64,000 bases of DNA, from contig CP087563.1 of the NCBI GenBank assembly GCA_020974905.1, positions 2,852,001 to 2,916,000 on the forward strand, in the 5' to 3' direction. Made by a program: the position numbers and the translations under genes. Shown here piece by piece: positions 44,947-53,700 of the stretch (position 1 is its first letter; the number at the start of each line of letters is the position of its first letter). The notes under the pieces were generated by a model. That model had not been told where the DNA came from. It ran no database searches and saw nothing but the letters and a program-made list of their open reading frames with translations. The DNA is from Planctomycetes bacterium syqfu. GTDB taxonomy: Bacteria; Planctomycetota; Phycisphaerae; Phycisphaerales; Phycisphaeraceae.

Positions 44947-45119
44947 TATGTCGCAAAATGAAGCAAGTCAAGCATCCGCCATGCAAAATCATGATCAATA
45001 CCACAAACATCCATCATACGATTCATTGACAACGATCATGCCAGCTTGAACTGTCACAACCATTCAGAATAAGAACAACAACTGTCATACCGAACAAAAT
45101 CAAACAGGGATAAGATCGC

Positions 45120-46109
45120 ATGAAACAAGACGTCACATTTACCAGTTCATCACACAAACCCGCTCAACTGATTCTCGATACCGATATGGGTAATGATATT
45201 GATGACGCACTGGCATTGGTCATGATCCACAACCTGCAGGCACGCGGTGAATGCCAGCTACTGGGAGTAACGGTGAGTAAAGACAATCTGTACGCCCCTG
45301 CCATGGTCGATGCCATCAACACGTTTTATGGCAACGGAGAAGTCCCGATCGGCATGGTGCAAAATGGAGCGACACCAGTAGTCGGCCAATTCAATCGCGT
45401 GATCGTCGAACGGAAAACACCTGATGGACACGCACAGTTCCCGACTACGCATCCTTTGGGAGGTTACATGCCAGCAGTTATCCTGCTACGCCGTTTACTC
45501 GCCCATGCCCACGATCACAGTGTGACACTGGTCCTCATCGGATTTTGCACCAATCTGTATCAATTGCTTAGGACACCACCTGACAACATTTCATCACTGA
45601 ATGGCAAGGAACTCCTTGAACAAAAATTAAGTCACGTGGTCATGATGGCTGGCAACTTCACTGACATCACCTGCAATACACCAAACACCCATCGAGAATA
45701 CAACATCATCGAAGACCTGCCTGCATCGACTCATTTTATTCACGAATGTCCCGTGCCAATCTTTTTCAGCGGGTGGGAAGTTGGTGCGTCAATCACCTAT
45801 CCAGCTCATAGCATTCTCAACGATTATAAATGGACTGATTGTCACCCGGTTGTGGAAGCTTACAAACTTTATAAGACAATGCCATACGATCGACCAACCT
45901 ATGACCTGACTGCCGTACTCTATGCCGTGAGACCGGATCGTGAGTATTTTCATGTCTCCCAACCAGGTAAAGTACATGTCGATGATCAAGGCATCACCCA
46001 TTTTTCCCACGACCCGCAAGGCAATCGTCATCTTCTATCAGTCGATGATGCACAGCGAAAAATCATCCAAGACGTGCAAATCGAATTAGCCTCCCAGCCA
46101 ACCACGTAA
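45120..46109 (+). CDS. Nucleoside hydrolase family protein
   Basis: A 329-residue protein of the inosine/uridine-preferring nucleoside hydrolase family. The calcium-binding motif ILDTDMGNDIDDALAL spans residues 18-33, and a distal Asp near residue 263 (PTYDLTAVL) matches the family's late metal ligand. These enzymes split N-ribosides into base and ribose; some planctomycete relatives may act on other glycosides. It is cytoplasmic, with no signal peptide. It is divergent from the LacI-glycosidase operon with a shared operator 174 bases upstream, suggesting co-regulation. Confidence 0.87.
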   Translation: MKQDVTFTSSSHKPAQLILDTDMGNDIDDALALVMIHNLQARGECQLLGVTVSKDNLYAPAMVDAINTFYGNGEVPIGMVQNGATPVVGQFNRVIVERKTPDGHAQFPTTHPLGGYMPAVILLRRLLAHAHDHSVTLVLIGFCTNLYQLLRTPPDNISSLNGKELLEQKLSHVVMMAGNFTDITCNTPNTHREYNIIEDLPASTHFIHECPVPIFFSGWEVGASITYPAHSILNDYKWTDCHPVVEAYKLYKTMPYDRPTYDLTAVLYAVRPDREYFHVSQPGKVHVDDQGITHFSHDPQGNRHLLSVDDAQRKIIQDVQIELASQPTT

Positions 46110-46373
46110 CCACCCCAGTAAAAATCAGTGATCCAAACCAAACAAATTGCGACAGCAACTGATATCACCAAACCACCGATGAATACTGGAATCTCGGCCA
46201 GCACAACGCCTAGATCCCAGTGCCAAAAACGGTGCCAAGAAAACCACCCCGGTGCCAGAAATGGTGCCAAACGGCAGTCTGGGATAGGCGTTTTCTGTCA
46301 ATTGCTGACAAAAGAACTGCACCCCGGAAACCAATACAATTCCCCCTAACTCTCGCCCCATGCGCAAAATAAA
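46110..46373. other. Non-coding stretch with GGTGCCA repeats
   Basis: No convincing gene. GGTGCCA occurs at 46231, 46251 and 46263 and AGTGCCA at 46219, an irregular cluster in under 60 bases. The spacing is uneven and no protein or hairpin explains it. Confidence 0.35.
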
Positions 46374-46402
46374 CAACGGCTGACAGTTGCTGTCAGCCGT
46401 TG
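46374..46402 (-). terminator. tRNA-Gly terminator hairpin, right copy
   Basis: Perfect 12-base arms as in the left copy at 40332-40360, with loop GTTGC instead of TTTGC. It follows the tRNA-Gly fragment on the minus strand and is succeeded by TTTATTTTGCG. Confidence 0.75.
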
Positions 46403-46408
46403 GCAAAG

Positions 46409-46448
46409 AGCGGGTGAACGGACTCGAACCGTCGACAATCACGTTGGC
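46409..46448 (-). tRNA. 3' half of tRNA-Gly(GCC), right attachment-site copy (fragment)
   Basis: Forty bases identical to 40367-40406: anticodon GCC to discriminator. Here two further bases (TT) of the anticodon loop are kept, giving a full TTGCCAA loop, but the 5' stem and D-arm are absent. No intact tRNA-Gly occurs elsewhere in the window. The next 288 bases to 46736 hold nothing I can call. Confidence 0.8.
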
Positions 46449-46736
46449 AACGGGGTGTTGTGGGTTGCAAGTAGAGATTTATTAGATGGTTATACGCAGC
46501 GTAACAAACGGTGCCGGATTCGGTGACATGGGGTCAAATTCACGTAAGACACAGTGCAAAAAGGCGTTGCGATTATTGTCCCACGGTGCCGATTCTGCTT
46601 GGTTTGGCCCCAAAGCCACGACGTTGGGCCGTGTGGCGTTCGGGCGGAATGGAGTGGCCATGGATACAACCAAGCGTCCGGTACGCCAATGTGGCCACGT
46701 GGGGCCAAATCTGCAAACACCTTTCCTTCCATCACG

Positions 46737-47165
46737 TCACTCCACTGGCTTTAAGATCTGAATCTTATCCAGATGGTTAGCATGCAACAGGGATAACAGG
46801 TACACCAATTCACCGTGGCGGGATTCATTGTCGCATTGGATCATGATGTCGCTTTCGCGGGAGTAGCTGCCGAATTGTTGTAGGGTTTGGGCGAGTTGGT
46901 CTTTGGTGTGGGGAATGCCATTGACACGATAGAGCAAGGTGGGTTGCTGCTCGTCGTAGGCTGATATTTCGAGCTGGATGCTCTTGAGCATGTTTGGCCC
47001 AGCACCGCCGCTGTCCTGTGGAAGTGCGGTGTCGATCAAGGTGGTTTTGACCCATGCCCCCGTCGTGACCACGAAGAAGATCAGTAACAGGAATACCACA
47101 TCCGTCATCGCGGACATGGATTGTGAGGTGTCTTCCTCCGGCAAACTGTTGACGTTTAACTTCAT
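46737..47165 (-). CDS. ExbD/TolR-family protein (first of two by position)
   Basis: A 142-residue ExbD/TolR protein: a short cytoplasmic start, one membrane helix (VVFLLLIFFVVTTGAW, about 23-38) preceded by the functional Asp in SAMTDVVF, and a periplasmic domain. These proteins use proton flow through a MotA/TolQ/ExbB partner to do mechanical work across the envelope. It overlaps the second ExbD gene by four bases and is the last gene of the operon. Confidence 0.87.
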   Translation of the reverse strand: MKLNVNSLPEEDTSQSMSAMTDVVFLLLIFFVVTTGAWVKTTLIDTALPQDSGGAGPNMLKSIQLEISAYDEQQPTLLYRVNGIPHTKDQLAQTLQQFGSYSRESDIMIQCDNESRHGELVYLLSLLHANHLDKIQILKPVE

Positions 47166-47614
47166 GAGCCGTCCTGATCCTGTTCACCGACTGCGGCATT
47201 GATTTCCAGATTGCTGTACCCGATCTTGGCAACGGCCTCCATCACTTGGGCGATGTATTTGTGTTTGGCACGTTCATCGCCGTTGAGGATGACCTGGGTA
47301 TCACTGCTGTGAATGCTTTGCTTCAGGATAGATGGCAACTGCTGAGTGATCTGATCCGGGGGAATGCTGACGAAGCCGACACGCACTTCACCATCCTGCC
47401 TCACATTGATGATCAATCGCTCGGGTGGCAATGACTTGATTGGCGTCTGACCATCGAGATGCGGTAAGAGCACGGCTTGATCCAACTGAGCGTTATCAAA
47501 TGAAGCGGTAACCACGAAGAAAATGATCAGCAGGAAAATGATATCGATCATCGACGAGAGCGATGCCACCGACAGATTTTCATCTTCAGTATGTGCTTCA
47601 ATCCTGATCGGCAT
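47162..47614 (-). CDS. ExbD/TolR-family protein (second by position)
   Basis: A 150-residue ExbD/TolR protein with its membrane helix IIFLLIIFFVVTASF and the key Asp in LSSMIDIIF (about residue 24), then a periplasmic domain with VILNGDERAKHKYIAQVMEA. A longer open frame upstream overlaps the MotA/TolQ gene and is not real. The ATG at 47614 lies 17 bases inside the end of the MotA/TolQ gene. Two ExbD paralogues with one ExbB-like channel is common in planctomycetes. Confidence 0.86.
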   Translation of the reverse strand: MPIRIEAHTEDENLSVASLSSMIDIIFLLIIFFVVTASFDNAQLDQAVLLPHLDGQTPIKSLPPERLIINVRQDGEVRVGFVSIPPDQITQQLPSILKQSIHSSDTQVILNGDERAKHKYIAQVMEAVAKIGYSNLEINAAVGEQDQDGS

Positions 47615-48356
47615 GTTTCTTTTTCCGGATTGTTTTCCAAATCGGTTCGGATGTTTCTTCGACCTCCTGCACCAGTTCCGTCGTGCGATGTTCCAGTTTA
47701 TTCCGGCAGAAGTGGGCAACGGCAATGGCGGGTACGGCAATGAGCAAACCTGCTGTCGTGGTGTAAAGTGCCTGGGCGATTGAGATGGCCAGCACGGATG
47801 CTTTCTCCGCACCGACTGCTGTGCCCAGTCCCATGAAAGCACTGACCATGCCGGTGACTGTTCCCAGCAGGCCAAGCATCGGTGCGATGTTTGCACACAT
47901 CTGCAAGGTGCCGATCTGCCGGGATATGCTTCTGGTTCGTTGTGTGATTGCTTTGGACGCAGCTTCCGAGGCAACCTCTTCGCCTTTGGCAGCATTCAGT
48001 AAAATCGCTTCCATGGCTTCTGAAAAAATCGACTCAAATTCCTGACAGGTTTCAGCAGCTTCACGCCATTTTTTTGTCTTGACCAATTCGCTGATGGTTT
48101 CGACCAGATCGCTGGGATTGAAATACCGTCGACTCATCAAATGAACACAGTAGACGGCCAAGAGCAAAGCGGCTGCTGATACAACAAACAGCATGGACCA
48201 GATCAGAATACTGATCAGCCCACCTGCAATGATGACGTCAAGTAATGTTTGGCCTTTTTCCACAGTGGCGTTTGCCTGATCCTGCCCGAAGCAAACTCCC
48301 ACGCTTGAGAATACTGCCAATAAATAGATAACCTGATGTATCCCGATTCGTCTCAT
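47598..48356 (-). CDS. MotA/TolQ/ExbB proton channel family protein
   Basis: A 252-residue membrane protein with a signal-like start (IYLLAVFSSVGVCFG), a membrane helix near 40-70 (LLDVIIAGGLISILIWSMLF), and the paired TolQ/ExbB helices around 150-215 (IAPMLGLLGTVTGMVSAFMG and LYTTTAGLLIAVPAIAVAHF). It forms the proton-driven motor core with the two ExbD proteins. Its start overlaps the stop of the TPR gene by four bases. Confidence 0.88.
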   Translation of the reverse strand: MRRIGIHQVIYLLAVFSSVGVCFGQDQANATVEKGQTLLDVIIAGGLISILIWSMLFVVSAAALLLAVYCVHLMSRRYFNPSDLVETISELVKTKKWREAAETCQEFESIFSEAMEAILLNAAKGEEVASEAASKAITQRTRSISRQIGTLQMCANIAPMLGLLGTVTGMVSAFMGLGTAVGAEKASVLAISIAQALYTTTAGLLIAVPAIAVAHFCRNKLEHRTTELVQEVEETSEPIWKTIRKKKHADQD

Positions 48357-50767
48357 GGTTTTTCACCTTGGGTATTCATGCTTAATTTTTCCAGTGCTTT
48401 CTGGTATTGCTCCACTTTGGAACCCTCAGGAAACACTTTTGTGTACTGCTCAACATATTTACCAAACTGTTCTTTTTGCCCCAACTGCAAGTATGCATCG
48501 CAGACGATTTCAAGGCATTGGCGTAATGATTCAAGTTGATCTGATGGCAAGTTCGGATTCTGCAACAACGGCAAACAGAAGCAGGCTGAAGACAACGCTT
48601 GCTGCCACTGTTGGTCTTGGACATAGGTTTGTGCCAGCAATGCCGAAGTCTGTATGGTTAATGCCTGTTCCCGACTGGCCAGCAACACTTCTTTGTAATC
48701 CTTTCGAGCATCTTCACGCCGATTTAAATGAACCAAAACGGATGCACGGAGCATTTTGGATTCATGATATTTGTAGGCATAATCCTTGCCCAGATGTCGA
48801 TTCAACAATGCCAAGGCCTGATCATAGTCAGTTAATCGTGATGCCGTGGCGGAAAGCTGATAGAGCAGAATTTCACGCGTCGCTTCGGACACCCTATCCA
48901 ATCGTGGCGTCGCCAATGACAATTGCATTTGATCCGCCTGCTTGCGATGGTTGCCAAAATCCTGGCTGTCGAGCATTTTGACGACACGTAACAGATGAAT
49001 ATCGGGGATTGATTCGAGTAGCTGTAATTGCTTGCAGATGTTAAATGCATCGGGTTGAGCATTGAGTTTGATCAAAGCATCCATAGCACCAATAGCCAAT
49101 GGAATATTCTCTGGGACTGACTGCTTGATAATCACATCTGAAAGTTGCAGCAGGCATTTCACATTCTTCTGTTGGGCAGCCATCCCCATCAGACGTCGGG
49201 CAGTTTGTGTGTCAGACGGACTCAGCTGAACGCCTTTGCATTTAAGGTAGGCATCGAGGTAATGCACTGCATCAGTGACATTGCCAGCGATTTCAGCGGC
49301 AACCTGAGCTCCTTGATTTGCTTGCCTGCGCATGAGAAGTGGAATTGTTTTGTCTGCTAATACAACGGCAAAATGCACTTTAGCCCACATCGCTTCTTGT
49401 TGCTTCGCATCGCTTTCTGTATTGTCCTGAAGTGCATACTGCAACGCACTATACGCAGCCAGAAATCCTGCCAAGTTTCGAAGCTCCGCATCTGCCTTGG
49501 CTTCAGCCTTCACGGCACAATCTTTGGCTTGCATGAACTGTTGAACCTGTTGATAGCACTGGGCTGCACTGAAATAACATTTAGCTGTGAGTTCAGTTCG
49601 TTGTGGATACTGATCAGCAACACGCTCAAAAAGCTTGGCGGCTTCAGGCAACTTTTTCTGTGTTCTGCAATAGGTCGCCCGCTTGAGTAACGCATCAGGC
49701 GCTTTGGCATGGTCTTGGGCCGTATCTGCAAACAGCAAATACAACTGGGTTGCATGTTCCTCGTGTTTCATTGATTCCCAATGATCTGCAGCAGATAAAA
49801 TGGCTTCCTGAACTTCAAGCGCATTGCCATATTCTTTTGCCAACGCCTTAGCACATTTCAAACTATCTTCAACACGTCCCAATTCCAACTCGCACGTCAA
49901 CCGAAAAAGCACCAATGATTGGGAAGGTTCACTACGCCCAATCAGTTCAAGTGCAGCATGGTATTTTCGGTTCCGTATCAATTGCTGAACCAACCCCACA
50001 TTACTCTCGCCCAATTGATCACGCAGAAATGTGGGCACATTCAGTTTATTCCCCATCAATGCCAAAGCATCCTGACAAGTTGATATTTTCAGCAGCAGTG
50101 TTTTGTCAACCGTCCCGTCCCCGGAATTTTGTCTACCACTTTCTGACGATGCGATTCGAATCAAACATCCCGCAGCCAAGCCGTACCACTTTCTTTTGTC
50201 TTCGATATCCAGTGACGTTTCAGCCTGTCTCAAGTAAAGATCACTTAACTGCATCAACATGGCTCGTGCGGCAGGTGGCAACTCGCGCCGCACCAATGCC
50301 GAATGTTTTAGTATTTCAGGAAAATACGCTTGCAGGCAGTCCTCCAATGTTTGAGAAGCCTTACCCGACAAACCGCTCAAGTCCTGCGCCTCAGCCACCA
50401 TGATGGCATAGGTAATCGCCTTGGCTGGTGTATCCGTTTGGATTTCTTGTTGCAGACATTTCAACACGTCGCGTGCCAACACCTGACTACCCACCAGATG
50501 ATGTTCCTGGCGATAACGGGCACGGGTTAACATCAATCTCATCACCGACTGCGTTTGCTCCGTCTTACCCAGCAACTCCGACAACTTTTCGGCCTGCTTA
50601 CGAAGCTTATCAAAATCGTCCGGCAACTCTTCGCTGCGAACCCAATCCAATATCTGTTGCGATGCTTCGGATGATAGATTGGCTAATGGTGTAGGCGGAG
50701 CATCCTCAGCCCTGACAATCATTGTCAACAACAGCAGCAAACAAGTTGTCAGCAACTTACTGCTCAA
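48353..50767 (-). CDS. Exported TPR-repeat protein
   Basis: An 804-residue protein with a signal peptide (LLTTCLLLLLTMIVRAED) and helical TPR-like repeats over most of its length, for example CYFSAAQCYQQVQQFMQAKD and ALALLNRHLGKDYAYKYHES. It is periplasmic or envelope-bound and likely a scaffold for the proton-driven motor encoded next. It overlaps both neighbours (11 bases upstream and 4 downstream), so the whole set is one operon. Confidence 0.82.
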   Translation of the reverse strand: MSSKLLTTCLLLLLTMIVRAEDAPPTPLANLSSEASQQILDWVRSEELPDDFDKLRKQAEKLSELLGKTEQTQSVMRLMLTRARYRQEHHLVGSQVLARDVLKCLQQEIQTDTPAKAITYAIMVAEAQDLSGLSGKASQTLEDCLQAYFPEILKHSALVRRELPPAARAMLMQLSDLYLRQAETSLDIEDKRKWYGLAAGCLIRIASSESGRQNSGDGTVDKTLLLKISTCQDALALMGNKLNVPTFLRDQLGESNVGLVQQLIRNRKYHAALELIGRSEPSQSLVLFRLTCELELGRVEDSLKCAKALAKEYGNALEVQEAILSAADHWESMKHEEHATQLYLLFADTAQDHAKAPDALLKRATYCRTQKKLPEAAKLFERVADQYPQRTELTAKCYFSAAQCYQQVQQFMQAKDCAVKAEAKADAELRNLAGFLAAYSALQYALQDNTESDAKQQEAMWAKVHFAVVLADKTIPLLMRRQANQGAQVAAEIAGNVTDAVHYLDAYLKCKGVQLSPSDTQTARRLMGMAAQQKNVKCLLQLSDVIIKQSVPENIPLAIGAMDALIKLNAQPDAFNICKQLQLLESIPDIHLLRVVKMLDSQDFGNHRKQADQMQLSLATPRLDRVSEATREILLYQLSATASRLTDYDQALALLNRHLGKDYAYKYHESKMLRASVLVHLNRREDARKDYKEVLLASREQALTIQTSALLAQTYVQDQQWQQALSSACFCLPLLQNPNLPSDQLESLRQCLEIVCDAYLQLGQKEQFGKYVEQYTKVFPEGSKVEQYQKALEKLSMNTQGEKP

Positions 50768-53700
50768 CGTGATACTCCTGCTCCAAACGAATGATCATTG
50801 GTACAAGATCAGGATTTTCCTTCATCACCTTCAATGGCTCACCAACCAGCTGCCGCAAGATCACCTGCCGGTTTTGATACGACAATGGATCACCAAAATG
50901 ACAAAAAGCTTCCAGATCACCGGAAACAGGATTTAATTGTATCTTCGTGTGCTCTGCATCATCCAGTTCTTTGGGCTGTTCCTTCTGATCAACTGTCGTG
51001 ATGGTCGCAACCGGAATCACACCCTTGAACTGATCTGGCACGGAACCATCATTTATTTGCACCTTGGCTATTTTCCAACCGGGCTTGGGATAGTATCGGT
51101 ATTCGCCATAACTATTAGGCTTGCCAAACAAAATAACCTGCGCCTGACCATGATCACTCAAAGGTTGAACAATTGCATGCTCCAAACCTGAAGAACCAAA
51201 TTTCGTATGTTCCGATCCATACATGGCAATGTCATTAATTTCATAACTGACGGATGCCCAATCCTTATCAAAGGATGGTGCTAAAATTCGCAGTGACGTG
51301 CTGTATGCAAGTTTTATTTGTGCCAATGGAATATCAACCCGATTCCATTGTTCCAGAGTTAATGGCACCTGAAATATCCGATCATCTGATGTTAAAGCAA
51401 AACGCATCAACAGATTATCACTCGATTCTTTTGCGTTTAAATTCCTGCGTGGATAGACCAAAAAACTTAATCTCTCAGCTTTGGGAAGACGACTTCGTAT
51501 CCGAATGAATGCACTATCCGACATCGAACTGGCACCCGCACGAAATAACACCAAACCACTGTCAGGTTCACTTGGCATCAACGACTGTGGCTTGCGATCC
51601 ACAGGCTTGGTTGCAGTCACCATCTCGGTTTTGCAATAACGCCCAACGGTATGGGAGTTATCTTTAAAGTAACACGCTTTGGTTCTGATCTGAGTTGAAA
51701 CCGGATTGTTCAAGGATCGCTGGGCAATAGTCGTATCATACTGCAAGGAATTAACGGGTTTGGACCATGCAATCTGTGGCGGCTTCACCTGATTGATTCG
51801 ACGCGTGTCATCCTGAATCAAACGAAAAACTGCCATTTCGGTGGATAAAATGCCACGCCAGCGAAACAAATTATCTTTGATCGTGATTGTCTCAGTCTTG
51901 GTTTCCAATGGCGTAGACAAATGCGAATAGGGTGAACCTTTGGGAATGTATCCCGTATGAAAAACCATTTGGGTGGAACCACTCCATGGCACCTGAGCAA
52001 TCACCTCGAACTCTCTTGAACGTGGGAACCGCCTTGCAACGACAACTGTCGCCATCCCCGGTGCATTTAAGGCTGCAATGGAAGAAGAGAACAATGCGGG
52101 GCTATCACTGCTCGCAGGATAAAATCCGCTAGGTAACCATTGCGGTGATCCCTCGAACAGATAGCCAACCTGACGCAAAGCCGTGAGAGCAGGAAGCGAT
52201 GTGCCATATAGACTGTCATAGAACACGCCACCCGTTTTGACTTTACCTAATACAACACCACTGCCTCCACCGGATAACCACTCAACGATACTACGACCAC
52301 CGCGCCTGAGATATCGCAATTGTTTCCGTTCACCATCGGCCTCATCGCCTTTTTCATCCCACCCTCCCCAATATGTCAAACCTGGTGCATAAGACTCAGA
52401 TTTCATCAGATGTTTGGCAGGAATAAGATTGTTCCGGTAGTAGTTACATGAGAAAAACTGACCACTTCCTGGTTGTGACTCAGAAGTGATGATTTGGGCT
52501 TGAGGGGAAAATTGTTTAATGATTGCAACTGTCTGTTCACAATCGCCACCTTCTACCTGCCAATGCGTCACAAACGCTCCAAATGCAGCAGCGATCACTC
52601 GGATTGCATCGGGTGGTGATTGGGTATGCAATCGGATCATCGGCTCAGTTTTTTGAATCAGCATCTGGCTGACAAGCCTTGATTGCTCTCGAAGAAACGA
52701 CTTCTGATTCGGAACCACTTCAGCAATGCTGTCAATGTTCTTACGAAGCATCCATGTGGCGCTACGCCGTGACCACAAACTATCATCGTCAGGTTTGAGA
52801 AGTTCCAAACCGTTCATTTGGCTTTCTGTTGGATATTCGACATTCCCGTCAAGATGAATAGAGACAACTCCGACGTTAAAGAGATATTGACTATCCTTCG
52901 GCAAATCGTTCCAGTCTTCTGCTGCAAGATACAATGACTTCCCTGGCAACACAGGTGTTTCAAGTCGAAGGGCATCAAAGCACCACGGCACAGGGTCATT
53001 GTTACGAATTTCCAAGACGTTGTTAAAACCCAAGAACTGATCCGCTGGGATCAGTACGCTGATGAGGTTGGGAGAATCTTCCAGACACTCGTTGTGGATC
53101 GTCTGGCCATTTATCACCACTTCAAGAAATGGGAAATGTTGGCCTGAATGGTTCTTGTCCACGCTTACTGTCATCTGCATAACCAAGTGCCATTGGAATC
53201 CTGCGGGCAGTAATTCATCCAGAAAGAAAGCAACCCTTTGATTGGGCTGCAACACCTGTGGAAAATCATCAACCTTTCGCACACCAATCGTAGAAGAGAG
53301 TGTCGAATAAACTTTGAATTCATCTGTTAACTGTGGCTCAGATGGTTGAATGGGCTTGCCATTAAACTCACCAAACTGGACCGGATCAATCTGATGAAGA
53401 CCAGCCCCTAAAAGCAGTGCGGCATCTGGATCAATCCCCTCACTTAATCGGCTGAGAAGACCAAGTTTGGCAGCATCCAATCTGGCAGCAACATCCAATT
53501 GATTCTTGGGTGCTTCCTTTACCGAATAACTTGGCAGATAACGGTAATACACCTCAAGCATTAGCGCTGCCATACTAGTGGTATAAATAGCCAAGTCATC
53601 TTTATCTTTTAAACGGAAATCCCCCAACTGCTGCTTCATTACCCAACTGCCATCAGATTCCTGATTCTTGAGTAACTCATACTTGAGATTTTCGTTCCAT

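Larger units (their letters stand above)
40323..46448 (-). mobile_element. Cargo segment bounded by direct tRNA-Gly 3'-end repeats
   Basis: The 84 bases at 40323-40406 and 46365-46448 are direct repeats with two differences, covering the tRNA-Gly 3' half and its terminator. They bracket 6 kb: a LacI - pseudopilin - glycosidase operon and a nucleoside hydrolase. No integrase lies inside, so the segment is either the remnant of one integrative element or the space between two successive insertions at the same tRNA gene. The intact tRNA-Gly would be expected to the right, on the minus strand, beyond this window. Confidence 0.55.

Noticed and set aside
46028-46442. Hydrophobic minus-strand frames resembling a small membrane protein
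   Set aside because: Two overlapping frames cross the nucleoside hydrolase end and the terminator hairpin; neither has a start signal.
47615-47995. Upstream extension of the second ExbD reading frame
   Set aside because: It overlaps the MotA/TolQ gene in another frame and has non-protein-like composition; the ATG at 47614 starts the real gene.
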